Positions 34,455-45,743 of a DNA stretch of 64,000 nucleotides are shown piece by piece. Source of the DNA: Cladopsammia gracilis (lineage: Eukaryota > Cnidaria > Anthozoa > Scleractinia > Dendrophylliidae); NCBI GenBank assembly GCA_022457155.1, contig JAJGOT010000421.1:62001-126000 (forward strand), given 5' to 3'. The first letter of the stretch is position 1. Each line of letters starts with the position of its first letter. A program made the position numbers and the translations under genes. The notes beneath the pieces were generated by a model. That model saw only the letters and a program-made list of their open reading frames with translations. It did no database searches and had not been told where the DNA came from.

Positions 34455-35644
34455 TCAGGGCCAGGAAAAGCCTCTTGAATTCGAAGGCCAATGCCCTCGT
34501 GGGTTACTGGGATCCACCATCAGGACCACCTCACCGGGAGCAATGTTGCGTTTCTCCTCAACCCATTTGTTTCGAGTGTTCAGGGTCGACAGGTATTCCT
34601 TCATCAACCTCCTCCTACACTTGGATATGAGATCTTGTATAAACCGCCTTCTATTGCTGGGGTTGAACGCGAGGTCATCAATGACCCTAGGTGCAAGTTG
34701 TCCGCCCATTTGGCCGTGAAGGAAGTGGTTCGGCGTCAAAACGTGCTCATCGTTGGGATCGCTACTACAGTAAGTGAGTGGGCGGGAGTTCAAAATTCCT
34801 TCTACTTCGACCACCGCGGTCAGTAGTTCTTCATCCGTAGTTTTGGACTCCCAAGGATTGCGCATAAAGCCTTCTTAGCAGACTTGATAAGGGCTTCGAA
34901 AATTCCTCCATGATGCGATCCACCGAGGGGGTTAAATCGCCACTGAATTCCGTCATGAGCTACCTGTTCCTTAATCCGGGTTTGATCCAAAGTCGAGACT
35001 AGGTCACGTAATTCTCTTTCAGCTGACGTAAAGTTCGTACCATTGTCACTGATCATCACCTCCGGTTTTCCACGTATGGCGACCATTCTGGAAAATGCAT
35101 TAAAAAAGCTGGCTGTATCCAGTGAATAAGCTATTTCTAGATGAACTGCTCGTGTGCTCGCACAGGTAAACAGGCACAGATAACGCTTCGCAGTCACCTT
35201 CCTCGTCAGCTTAACGACAAAGGGGCCAGCAAAATCGACTCCACAATGAGCGAAACATCGCAATGAAGTGCCAAGTCTGGCTTCTGGTAGGGGTGCCATG
35301 ATTTGTTCACCTCTGCGTCTTTTCCCAAGTTTGCAGACATTACACTCACGTTTCCATCGCTTAATTTCTTCTCTCCCATTGACAATCCAGTACTTCTGTC
35401 GTAATTCAGCAAACGTAAAGTTCACTCCGAGGTTATGATGACCTTCATTATGAATGTGGGCGATGGTAAGTCTCGAGATGTGATCTTTCTTCGGTAATAT
35501 GATAGGATGTTTGGCGTCGTAAGGTAGATTTGACATCTCTAGTCTCCCACCGACACGTAAAATTTCATCACTGTCCACAAATGGTGACAACCTCCAAAGC
35601 GGACTGCTTTTCAAGACACTTCCTCCTGCTCTCAAGGTTGTCAA
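34455..35644 (-). pseudogene. BEL copy 2 integrase region
   Basis: Two overlapping frames (35644-34820 and 34865-34455) make up the integrase and the C-terminal domain. An H-x3-H...C-x2-C zinc module is seen near the start (HIHNEGHHN ... ECNVC). Then come the catalytic acidic motifs GVDFAGPF and ISDNGTNF and a later GIFEALIKSAKKA containing the glutamate. The C-terminal part ends in a basic, tryptophan-rich segment typical of Pao integrases. The frame changes near 34850. Confidence 0.8.
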
Positions 35645-35755
35645 TTCCTCCGAAAAGCGTTCTCTTTGAGTTTCTCGAACCCAGTACCTCTCTGCATTAC
35701 TGATTTCTTCCGGTTCTAGAACTTCTTCCAGTGAGTCGTTTTGTTTGCTTCCGGT

Positions 35756-38065
35756 CTACTGGCTTTTCTGATGTCTTACTCTCTTACTTCTGGAAATAAA
35801 TCTTAAGAAACAAGCTGTAACTCCTAACAATCGGCTCAAGGAAGAAAACCTCTGGATGTCAAACAAGGGCAGGGACTGCTTGCATTGAAACGTGAGGTTG
35901 ATTTTAGCCAGCTCTTGTTTACTTTCTTCACTGCAATCACTCAAAAGGAGGCGACTTTCTGAAGGCCAGGATGTCTCCCCCTCATGTAGAAAGGTAGGTC
36001 CCAGGAACCATGGACTTTCAGCGGATATGTTTTTCAGGTCCAGATGAATCTCGGCTACTCGATGAGCAACAAACGGTTTCAATCTTCTTGAGTGACCCTG
36101 GATCCAATAGATTACGTCCATACTGTCTGTCCACAGGGTGTGTTGACCTAGCGGAATTTCTAGCTTCTCTGAGACCGTTTCAGCTAACCGTACTCCGAGT
36201 ACTGCTGCCATTAACTCAAGGTGTGGAATACTGACGGATTTAATCGGTGTTACTCTTACTTTGGCTGTTACCAGGGCAACTGAGATCTGTCCACTCAAGT
36301 GTTCGTATCTGACGTAGCTTACGGCGGCATAGGCTAGTCGTGAGGCGTCAACGAATGTATGAAGCAAAACGTCTTCCACTGCCTCCTCGTGGTGTCGATA
36401 GCAACGTGGGATTTTGACTTGTGGAGCTTCAGGTAACTGTTTGGCCCAATGATAAGTAGTCAACTTTAAATCGTCAGGAAACTCCTCATCCCATTCAAGA
36501 CCTCGCAGCCAGGCTTCTTTTAATGCCATTTTTGCTCTGATGATGTATGGCGCCAAGAACTGCAATGGATCAAACAGAGTAGCGATACGACTTAACAGGC
36601 CTCGCTTCGTGTAAAACGACAAGTTGATTTCTTTGACGATGAACGTGAAAACATCGTCATTTGCGTTCCAATGGACTCCTAACGTCTTGACACTCGGTAG
36701 TTCTGAGTCGTCAAGCTCTACTCCAGTTGCTCGTGGAATTTCGTCTAGGACCTCTGTTGTCTAGGACCTCTTTCGTCTAGGACCTCTGTTGGACCTCTGT
36801 TCGATTGCTGCACCACTTTTGGGCACTGAAACCAGCGTCACCCAAGACCTTTGTCAAATCTTCACGGACGAGAACGGCCTCTTGTGCAGTTTCGTCTGAG
36901 TGAAGGATATCATCCATGTACATATCACGAAGCAGGACCATAGCTGCCGCTGGGTAGTTCTCTTTGCAGTCTAGGGCGTGGCTGTGTAGCACGAACTGGG
37001 CGAGATAAGGGGATGCTCTGTCTCCAAAGGTTAAACGGACCGCTTCATAGACATCCACAGGCTTTGTGGGATCGAGATCTCTCCATAACAGTCTATGATA
37101 CTTGCGGTCTTTCTCAGCGAGGACAACCTGAGAAAACATTTCCTTGATGTCCGCTACTAGGGCGACAGGTCTCAGTCTAAATCGGAGAAGTATCTCCAGG
37201 ACATCTCTTTGAAGTTTAGGCCCAGTGAGCATCACGTCATTCAAGGAAACGCCGTTGCAACGTGCAGCCGAGTCAAATACTATGCGTACTTTGGTGGTCT
37301 CTCTATCTTCCCTGATGACTGGAAAGTGTGGGAGGTACCAGCCTTGACCATCTTCTCCCTCGTTAGATTCAAACTTCCGAACGTAGCCCTTCTCCACATT
37401 CGCATTCATTGCTTCTTGGTAATGTCTCGCAACTTCTGGCTTCTTGAGGAGGTTTTTCTTTAAAGAGAACAGACGTTTCTCTTCTGCTTCATCTCTGTTA
37501 TCAGGTAAGGATGGGAACTCTTCCTTCCACGGAAGGGCTACTTCGCAAAGGCCCCCGATCCTTCGTTTTGATTCTTCGACCTTAGACATAGCTAAGATCT
37601 CCTCCTGATTCATCTGATTGTCGTCTGAATTTCTCACTCCAAGAGAGTCGATCTCCCACATTCTTCGTAGTTGGTCATCGAGACGGGTCTCGTACAAGGT
37701 CTGCATCCGAAAGGTTTTGGCGTAGGCAATCCTTTTTGCTGAAGAAAGTGCCGGTAAACGTCCAACCCAGGTCCACCCCAATGGCGTCTTTCTTGCTACT
37801 GGCGCTCCGATTGGACCGTAACGTTCTGTTAAGGCTAACGTGAGCTCAGGATGGTGAAATCCGATCAGAATGTCAATCGTATTTCTTCCAGAGGCTTTAG
37901 GAAATGGAATATTCTTAGGGTGTTCCATTTGACCTTGTGTTGATTCCAGTCTGGAATAGACAAGCCTTGACACATTTCATTCAATGTCCATGCTTCGACA
38001 GTAGATTGAGTCTCCCCATTGAGACTATTTATCGTCAGCGAGACTTGCTTTTGAGAGACATACAA
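35756..38065 (-). pseudogene. BEL copy 2 reverse transcriptase and RNase H
   Basis: Frames 38065-37865, 37973-36777 and 36622-35756. The reverse transcriptase contains KVRIVFDSAARCNG and the YMDD-type motif (DMYMDDILHSDE). The Pao peptidase/RNase H region contains LLHTFVDASRLAYAAVSY and LWTDSMDVIYWIQG. The two halves are separated by a 16-bp micro-duplication at 36745-36800 that breaks the frame. Confidence 0.85.
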
Positions 38066-38142
38066 CTTTCAGTCAAGGTTGTCAATCTGAGGGTTTGTTC
38101 ATCCGTCTTGAGACCAAGGGCTGTCACGATGTCATCTCGGAC

Positions 38143-39794
38143 TTAAGTTGAATCTGACCCGTCGTCTAGGAAGGCATTGACTTGGATGCTTTGACCCTCT
38201 GAGCCTATAAGCCATACCGGAACTGTTTGCAATACAACATCGCCTGCAAACTCAGAGTCGCCGAAAGCGCTTCGTGTCTCTACAGCAGTGTCTACCCGTT
38301 CAGGTGGTTTAGATCGACGTTTGAAGTGCAGATGGAAGTGATGGGTGCCTTTACAATCATTGATACCACAGCGATTGTTCTCCGGACAATTCTTCCCTTG
38401 ATGACCTGATCTCAAGCAACGATAACAAAGTTCATTCTTTTTTGCGATTTCCCACCTATTCACAATGGATGCTTCACCCCAGTTCTTGCATGAGGTTATT
38501 TGGTGAGGTCCATGGCAGACAACACACTTGGGTGTGGGCTCTCTGGTAACGTTGTGAACTGCTCCTTTCTCACGCTTGTGTTTCTTTGACTCAATATTAT
38601 CTTGTCTCTTTCTTAGTTCTCTCCTTAACTTCTTCGACATCCATACGATAAACAACTTGCTTCTGTAACCATTTAGACAACACCGATAGTCCATCCTTCC
38701 TGGGCTTCCTGTGCAACCATTCTTGGTACGCGATAAGAAGAGAGCCTGGTAACTTTTGTTGCACCGCAATGTAAAGTGCAGATATTCCTGCTAACTCTTG
38801 ATGTTGGTCACTATCCTCAAGCTTAACCACAACGTCAGTTAAGCGATCCGAGAAAATCTCTAACTCCTTCAGGTTAGTCTCCTCGACAGGAGACACACCT
38901 AAAATGGCTTCGAGGTGACGTTGCAGAAGTCGCTTTTCACCTCCGTACTTCTGATCAAGTTTCTCCAAGGCAGTTTGATATTGTCTAGATGTGTAGCCTA
39001 ACCTCTCAATAATTCGTAATGGATTGCCAGATAAAGAATTTTTCAACATCGTCATCTTGGTTTTAGCTGGGACTTTGATCCGATCCACGAATATTTCAAC
39101 TTGCGCTTTCCAATCGTAATAAAGGTCTTTATCTCCACTGAAAACGGTCAATTCCTTTGAATAAACTGTCAAAATCTTTCGAGTCGTCGAATCTTCCTTC
39201 GTCTAATTCGTCTTCTTCACTTCCTCTCTCGTCCGAGTCGGAATTTTTACTGCTGAATTTAGCAGCTGATTTATTCCTTTTAGATTGTGCAGATTTCGAC
39301 AATAATTCGACGAACTTCTGTGCTGAATTAACGACTTGTGAATCATTAGACGATTCCGAATTTCGACTTTCCTTGTCGTCAACTACATCGGCGACGAAGG
39401 AAATATCTCCTATTACTGATGGCGATTCATCTGCACGGCTTTCTAAATACTCCTCAATAGAGTCGACGATGTCGTCCACTTCGCTCCGTAAACTGTCTAA
39501 CCATTCTTCTGTTTCTGCTCGCCCAATCACGTCGTCGCTTTGTAAGGCCATTACATCTTGCGTTGTTTTACTCGCATCTTGTAATGCTTGAAGAACTCCT
39601 TCCTTTACAGTTCGTAGCACCGTTCTGCTACCGTCCTGGCTAATAATATCTTTAGCCTTTGAATTCTTCGTTACGACTCCTTTGAACGCTGCCCTTCTTC
39701 GAACAAAATACTCGATTTGCCGCGAAGCCCACGATTCAATGACTTCTTCCCAAGGCGATTTGGTTCTGTCTCCGACTCCGTCTTTCGACGACAT
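38143..39794 (-). pseudogene. BEL copy 2 gag, zinc knuckle and protease
   Basis: Frames 39794-39129, 39172-38597 and 38769-38143. The N-terminal part is acidic and Ser-rich. The middle is a DUF1759-like gag region (KDLYYDWKAQVEIFVDR...). Zinc-knuckle motifs follow (CVVCHGPHQITSC, CYRCLRSGHQGKNC), then the start of an aspartic protease (FLDDGSDS). Frame changes near 39150 and 38700 prevent a single protein. Confidence 0.8.
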
Positions 39795-39815
39795 TCGAAG
39801 AATTAACTGTAATTC

Positions 39816-39833
39816 ATCCGGCTCGAAGGACCA
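39816..39833 (-). other. Primer binding site, tRNA-Tyr type
   Basis: The + strand reads ATCCGGCTCGAAGGACCA, the 3' terminal 18 bases (with CCA) of animal tRNA-Tyr. The minus-strand element therefore has the complementary primer site six bases after its 5' LTR. Confidence 0.8.
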
Positions 39834-39839
39834 AAAATA

Positions 39840-40111
39840 TGTTTCGACGATACGAAATTACAAATTGGGAACGATAACGCAGCGACCAAACGTACTTGTC
39901 TCGACGATACGAAGTTACGATTGGAAACGAAAACGCAGCGACTAAACGTACTGTTTTTAGTCCGAACTCTGCGACCTCTAAGTGACAACTAACTACTAGC
40001 ACGACCGATTCGAATATTAATTAGTTAAGACTTAAACTCCAGTATACAATGTTTTGTTCACCCGTCCCAACGGACGGTATTAATGTTAATGAGCGAGCGT
40101 TCGTCGGAACA
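39840..40111 (-). repeat. 5' LTR of BEL copy 2
   Basis: It is bounded TG...CA on both strands (39840 tgtttcg, 40111 ggaaca) and 272 bp long. It contains a 56-bp internal duplication (units at 39840 and 39896 sharing tcgacgatacgaa-tta). It directly abuts the satellite at 40112. Confidence 0.8.
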
Positions 40112-40480
40112 CAAGCCAAGCATCTCAAGCAAGCCAAGCAACTCAAGGAAGTAAAGCAACTCAAGTAAGCCAAGCATCTCAAGCAAGCCAAGCATCTCAA
40201 GAAAGCCAAGCATATTAAGCAACCCAAGCATCTCAAGCAAGCAGGCATCTCAAACAAGCCAAGTAACTCAAGGAAGTCAAACAAGACAAGCAACGCAAGT
40301 AAGACAAGCATCTCAAGCAAGCCAAGTAACTCAAGGAGGCCAAGCATCTCAAACAAGCCAAGGATCTCAAGCAAGCCAAGCAACTCAAGTAAGGCAAGAA
40401 TCTCAAGGAAGTTAAGCAACTCAAGCAAGACAAGCATCTCAAGCAAGCCAAGCATCTCAAGGAAGACAGGCAACTGAAGC
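40112..40480. repeat. 18-bp satellite block next to the Polinton
   Basis: Same caagcaagccaagcatct units as at 28265-30068. Frames inside are periodicity artefacts. From 40481 to 40627 the DNA is unique and without a gene. Confidence 0.9.
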
Positions 40481-40627
40481 AAGACGGAATGTCTTCTACC
40501 ATCAACTGAATACGTACCACTTGCAATCGAAAAGCTCACATGTAAAACAATTTACAATACTTTTCTCAATCACCAGCAATTCCCTCCTCCAACTGCCGAG
40601 AGAAGACTTATTGAAAGCGGCTTTATC

Positions 40628-40814
40628 AGTAGTATATAAGGAGTCTGTCAAACACCATTTTTTCTGAAGGCCCAAAATAAGCCTCCAAACGCCCGAGTTA
40701 CCGGGCCCCCAGGGCTCATGCATTCACCCTGGGGGCCCGGTAACTCGGGCGTTTGGAGGCTTATTTTGGGCCTTCAGAAAAAATGGTGTTTGAGCTGACT
40801 CCTTATATACTACT
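40628..40814. repeat. Near-perfect terminal palindrome of the Polinton
   Basis: The arms 40628-40714 and 40727-40814 are inverted copies differing only at one small spot (about 40646 against 40795), around a 12-base centre. Each arm runs from AGTAGTATATAAGGAG to the GC-rich ccgggcccccaggg. Confidence 0.9.
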
Positions 40815-40941
40815 CGGGGTCGGTGGCTCTCTTATATTTTTAAGCTGTTACAGACCCTAATAAACCGTTATTTGAACAACTGGTGCCGCGTTATTACCAA
40901 TTGAACAAAGGGTCCCCTGTGTATCTAAAACCCATATATAT
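40815..40941 (+). promoter_or_regulatory. PolB upstream region with TATATATA block
   Basis: Non-coding DNA between the palindrome and PolB. The run ATATATAT at 40934-40941 touches the ATG at 40942. The same arrangement is seen before almost every gene of this element. Confidence 0.5.
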
Positions 40942-43900
40942 ATGGCGAGCCCCATGAACAACGAGCGTGACGTTTTCGATAATATCTCTCAGCGCGAGCT
41001 TATCGCTTGGCTCGATTCTCAAGAAAGAAAACCCCTTTTGAAGGTTCCTCGCAACGAGAACTTCGCAGGGTTTGACCCCTTAGATCGAGAGCGTATGGGC
41101 GACTTTCTGATGCCTAGTCGGATTGTTGAACTATATGATCGCGGTGAACAGGGTGAACAAGGCAGACCGGGACGAAGACAGAGAACCATAAACTGGCGCT
41201 TTACTCAGGGTCTAACAAGACCTCTTGTACCCCAAATGATGAACAGAATCAAACAAGCTGTTCGCAGAAGGCATAAAGTCAAACTTACCTGGGCCTACAA
41301 GCTGCGAAACATCGAAACTGGTGAATCCATTGTTTACTATACAAACACCAGCAGCCCTTGGTTTTCTAAACTATCGCAAACGAAACGATGGTTGCAACAA
41401 CAAGAAGAGCTTCGTCTTCAAGGTGAAAAAATCAACAGACCTGATACGAAATGGGTTTTCGAAAGCACTGTCTTTGTTGAGGCCAAAGCGATTTTAGATC
41501 GACAACCTTTGCAAATCGGTCTTGGCGAGTTGCCCGACTGGCTTCGTAACAAAAGAGAAGTCATCTCTCTTGACATCTACAACGACGATCTTTGCCTCTT
41601 TCGGTGTTTGGCTGTTCATCAAGGTACCCGTATAGACAGGAGTACTCGCAGAGCCAGAGCATTAGCACAAAGCTTCTTTGCTCTTCACCGTAGAGGTCGC
41701 CCTAATGGCAATGTTGTTACTTTACAAAAGTTTCACTTGCTTGAAAGGCACTTTAGACAAGGGATTGCCGCTTACACTGTTACAGATGACGGCAACTTTG
41801 TTTTGAGTTACACACCTTCGCGCTACGACAAAGTCGGCACCCCTACGATGACTATCGGTATCTACAACGCTCATGCCTTCTTAATTACTGACATAAACAA
41901 AGTCACAAACAACTACACTTGTGGCGATTGTTTGGCAAGGTTCACAAAAGCCTGTAACCTAGCGCGCCACGCCAAGACGTGCACTCGCGGGCAAACTAAT
42001 ATTGCCTGTCCGGGAAATCAGATCCTTGCTCCTGAGTCAGCTTTTGAAAAGGCGTTTTATCCAGAAGGCAGTTTCGGCATTCGGGCAACTTGCTGGCTAG
42101 AGTATGAGGCTCGACAGCGGGGCATCCACATCCACCACCACAGATGTGGTCATGGAGGCGAGCGCTCCATTTGGCGCCACAAAGTTGATGGCTATCACCC
42201 AGAAAGCAAAACTGTGTTTCAGTATCACGGCTGCCACTGGCACGGTTGTCGAGAGTGCTTTCCTGCACCTGAACAAAGAAACGAAGTGATCACGACTGAC
42301 CGTCAAGGCAACACAATCACAAGGGAGCAAGCCTTCGTAAGAACTGTGCATATCAATCATATCTTCACGACACTTGGCTACAACTTGGTTGAAAGGTGGG
42401 AGCACGAGATGCCCCGACCCTGGTGGCACGATCGAATCCCTCCTAAAAGAAACGAAACATATCCACACGCTATCGTCTACGACTTTGAAGCCTATCAAGA
42501 CCTTAAGACAAGACCAAGGCAAGTCAGCCGACCAGGGATCTCTCTTACGAAAGCGAGCACGTGCCTATCTCAGTCTCCATTGCAGACACGTTGGAGCCTG
42601 AGCCAGAGTACATTTGCTCTAAAGATCCCCAAGAGCTTATCCGACTGTTTTATCAATCTCTGGAGCGCCGTGGCAACGCGATTCGAGATGATATAGCTCA
42701 AAAATACATGCCGCAGGATCTTGAGGGGTTAACGGAAGATCAACAAAAACTTATCAAGCAATGGTGTGACCAGGTCCCAGTTGTCGGCTTCAATTCAGGC
42801 CGATACGATCTGCACCTTATCAGAAAACACTTTGTTTCTTATCTCGGACAAGAACACGGCGTCTTTGCAGGGGAGAAACAGAGACAAATCATGTTCATCA
42901 ACACGCCCTCCTTCAAGTTCCTCGACGTCACAAACTATCTGTCCCCAGGCATCAATTACGACAAATGGGTAAAGACGTATGGGGCGAAACAGACAAAGTC
43001 CTGGCTCCCATACGAATGGTTTGACAGCGCTGACAAACTTGACTACAAGGGGCTTCCGCCATACTGGTGCTGGTATTCACAACTTCGAAACTCCTTTGTT
43101 CTTTCTCCAGAGGAGTACAAACTGCGAGCGGGTTTTCAAAGAGCGCGGCATGAAGACCTTCGGAGACTGGCTGGAGTATTACAACAACCTCGATGTTACT
43201 CCCTTTCTTGAAACCCTCGAGAAAATGAAAGCGTTTTACACCAAGCTCGGGGTTGACATTTTCAAAGACGCTGTTTCGTTGCCTGGGGTTTCGATGCAAT
43301 ACATCCTGAGAGGAACCCTGAGAGGCCGTAACCGACCCCAACTATTCGCCCCAAGTGCCGAAGCCTATGCAATGCTGAAAGAGGCTGTTGTTGGTGGACC
43401 TAGCTTGGTGTTCACACGTAAACACGTGCGTGGTGAAACCCGCATCCGCTCACACAAATATGACTTAGCTCGTATCGTCAAGCGTATTCTAGGCTTCGAT
43501 GCGAACTCCCTTTACCCTAGCACCATGTTGCAGGAAATGCCCTGTGGTAAAGAGAAAGTCGTCCATTACGAAGATCCAGTAGAGGCTGCAAGAGACTTCT
43601 GGCTCAAGTTGATTACGAAGCAGTGGTTCGGCTTTGCCGAGGTCGATATCGAAGCCCCTCAGGACTTGTGGGAGCACTTCGAAGAGTTTCCTCCGCTCTT
43701 TGTAAACCGCAGCGTGGGCGAAGAGGGCGTCCCTCAGCACATGAAGGATTACCTTGCTAAAAGCAACAGAACCCACTTGCCCGGGCAAAAGAAGCTGCTA
43801 GGCGTGCTTCAAGCAAAAAAGATTCTGCTTTACGCCCCAGTGCTAGAGTGGCTTTACAACCACGGACTCCACATAACCGCTGTCTACCGCACGATCGACT

Positions 43901-44766
43901 ATACACCCATCAAGATCTTCGACTGGTTCGTCCATGAGGTTGCCAATGCACGAAGGAAAGGCGACGCTGATAAGGAAAAAGCCTTGCTCGCAGAAGTGTA
44001 CAAGCTTTTGGGCAACGCTGCTTACGGCAAGTTCATCGAAGCTGTTGAGCGACAGACAAGAGTTGTGTACACCAACGACGAAGACACTGTCGACAAACAC
44101 CTGCGCTCAGCCTGGTTCGAAGATCTCGAGGAGATCGGGGGATCATACAAGATCGAGTTACGCAAAAACAAGGTCACCATAAACCGGCCCTTTCAAGTCG
44201 GCATCGTTGTCTATCAACTTGCTAAGTTGCGCATGCTGCAGTTCTACTACGAGTTCCTCGATTACTATCTCGACAGGCGTGACTTCGAGCTTATCCAGAT
44301 GGACACGGACAGCATGTACTTCGCCCTTTCATACGACACTCTCGAAGAAGCAGTTCGACCAGAACTTCGCACCCAGTTCGAAAGGGAGAAAAAGAACTGG
44401 CTCTCCTGGGACAAGTGGAGCAGCAGAGAACCCGGTTTGTTCAAGCTTGAAAAGGAAGGCACTCGAGCCATCGCTCTATGCAGCAAGTGCTATTACGTAG
44501 AAGACGAGGAAAGCGGCGAAGCCAAGATGTCCTCCAAGGGCGTCAACAAGGGGCAAAATGAGCTTCGGTGGGAAAGATACGAGCGGGCCCTTGAAGGCTA
44601 CAAGGACATGGCAACAAACAGAGGCTTTCGAATGCACAACGGGGCCATGTACACGTACGAACAGCGCAAGCTAGGTCTCAGCGCCTACTACGACAAGCGT
44701 TGGGTGTTGCCCAACGGCATTCACACAGAGCCAATCGAGTTTCATAACCCAGTGGGTGGCAACTGA
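40942..44766 (+). CDS. POLB: Protein-primed family B DNA polymerase (frame-broken)
   Basis: This is the replicative polymerase of Polintons, about 1,270 codons in three frame segments. Frames change near 42540 and near 43115, and the second returns to the first frame. Order of motifs: a C2H2-like finger (CGDCLARFTKACNLARHAKTC region, about residue 326); an endonuclease-like block with VDGY and YHGCHWHGC (about 414-438), common in these polymerases; exonuclease motifs YDFEAY and GFNSGRYDLHL; polymerase motif A FDANSLYPS (about 850); motif B KLLGNAAYGKF (about 1020); motif C DTDS (about 1120); and the late SSKGVNKG. All catalytic acids are present. The 3' end overlaps the integrase end by 25 bp in convergent orientation. 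Either the copy is dead or the two indels are sequence errors. Confidence 0.9.
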
Positions 44767-45737
44767 GTACCCGGCGGCACAACCATCAACTCTTCGCGCA
44801 CAAACCCGCGCTTGGGTCCGTCATACAGATAATACACGACAGGAGCATCTGGCTTGGTGACAGCCTTCTCGATGTTGTAGACTTTCAAAGACCAGATTGG
44901 ATCAGTTGCCCGTCGACTACCGCCCTCAAGTTCGCCAGGCTGATACAAATATCTCACGTGGACTCCATGAGGGAGCTTCTTTTCGTAGAAGCCCACAGGT
45001 CTAGCATATTGGGTCGCGGGCTTGGCTGATGTTGCTTTCTCTTTGATTGCTTGAGCAGGCTTCTTTCCAGTTAATCTGGTTACTTCATTGTTCAAGGCAG
45101 AGACAACATCTGGCAATCTTTTAACCCAAGCAGTCGAACGGCCAGAGGGCAGATTCATTTCAACTGCGTACTGGTAACCAAACAATCGTTCAGCCAGGGT
45201 TCTGTTGAATCTTTCAACAATCCCTTGGTCTCTGTGGATATCAACACGTCCACGACGAATGGTTGTTTTATGAGCCCCAGTCTCTTTAGTCACAGCCCCC
45301 ATAAACTCTGTCCCCGGATCGACTTGCAATAGTTGTGGCCATTTCAAAGGCCCACGCCTGTAAATACGTGTAAGCGCCTTCGAAACTTCATCAGACTCTT
45401 TCGAAGTCAAGGGCTCTGCTGCTTTGTAACGGCTAGCTACATCAACAACTGTCAAAGCATATTTGTAAATCTTTCGCCCATGAGGCAGTTTGTCGTGAGG
45501 TAAAAAAAGTAGATCCGCTTGATGCACAGCATTAGGAGTCTGGACATCAAACTTGGGCCGAGGGATATGGCGTGGTGCGGGGAGGTAAACTTGCCAAAGG
45601 GCTTGTTTGACGAGCCATTTCTTTGCCACCTCTTCAGATACCTTGGCTGCTGCAGCTAGCTTTTTGACAGCGGCAAGTCCTTTCCAATAGCCTTTGGGGC
45701 CGTAATAGACCTTTGAGAGTTTCGCCTCCATATACAT
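44742..45737 (-). CDS. INT: Retroviral-type (RVE) integrase
   Basis: Inserts the element's ends into host DNA. It has 331 residues. The catalytic triad is D75 (HQADLLF), D140 (QVDPGTEF) and E175 (GIVERFN), which gives the D-64-D-34-E spacing of RVE integrases. The N-terminal 60 residues form a helical module. The C-terminal part (about 245-320) is beta-rich with W283, possibly chromodomain-like. The frame is intact. ATG at 45737 is followed by another at 45731, inside a TATATG-type block, so either may be used. Convergent with PolB. Confidence 0.9.
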   Translation of the reverse strand: MYMEAKLSKVYYGPKGYWKGLAAVKKLAAAAKVSEEVAKKWLVKQALWQVYLPAPRHIPRPKFDVQTPNAVHQADLLFLPHDKLPHGRKIYKYALTVVDVASRYKAAEPLTSKESDEVSKALTRIYRRGPLKWPQLLQVDPGTEFMGAVTKETGAHKTTIRRGRVDIHRDQGIVERFNRTLAERLFGYQYAVEMNLPSGRSTAWVKRLPDVVSALNNEVTRLTGKKPAQAIKEKATSAKPATQYARPVGFYEKKLPHGVHVRYLYQPGELEGGSRRATDPIWSLKVYNIEKAVTKPDAPVVYYLYDGPKRGFVREELMVVPPGTQLPPTGL

Positions 45738-45743
45738 ATGTGT

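Larger units (their letters stand above)
34067..40111 (-). mobile_element. BEL/Pao retrotransposon copy 2, with both LTRs
   Basis: On the minus strand the order is 5' LTR (40111-39840), tRNA-Tyr-type primer site (39833-39816), gag, protease, reverse transcriptase, RNase H, integrase, polypurine tract (34338-34327) and 3' LTR (34326-34067). The complete set of ends shows how the element was made. Coding is broken by frame changes near 39150, 38700, 38100 and 36750. The 3' LTR lacks about 15 bases of its outer end where it meets copy 1. Its right neighbour is the 18-bp satellite. Confidence 0.85.
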
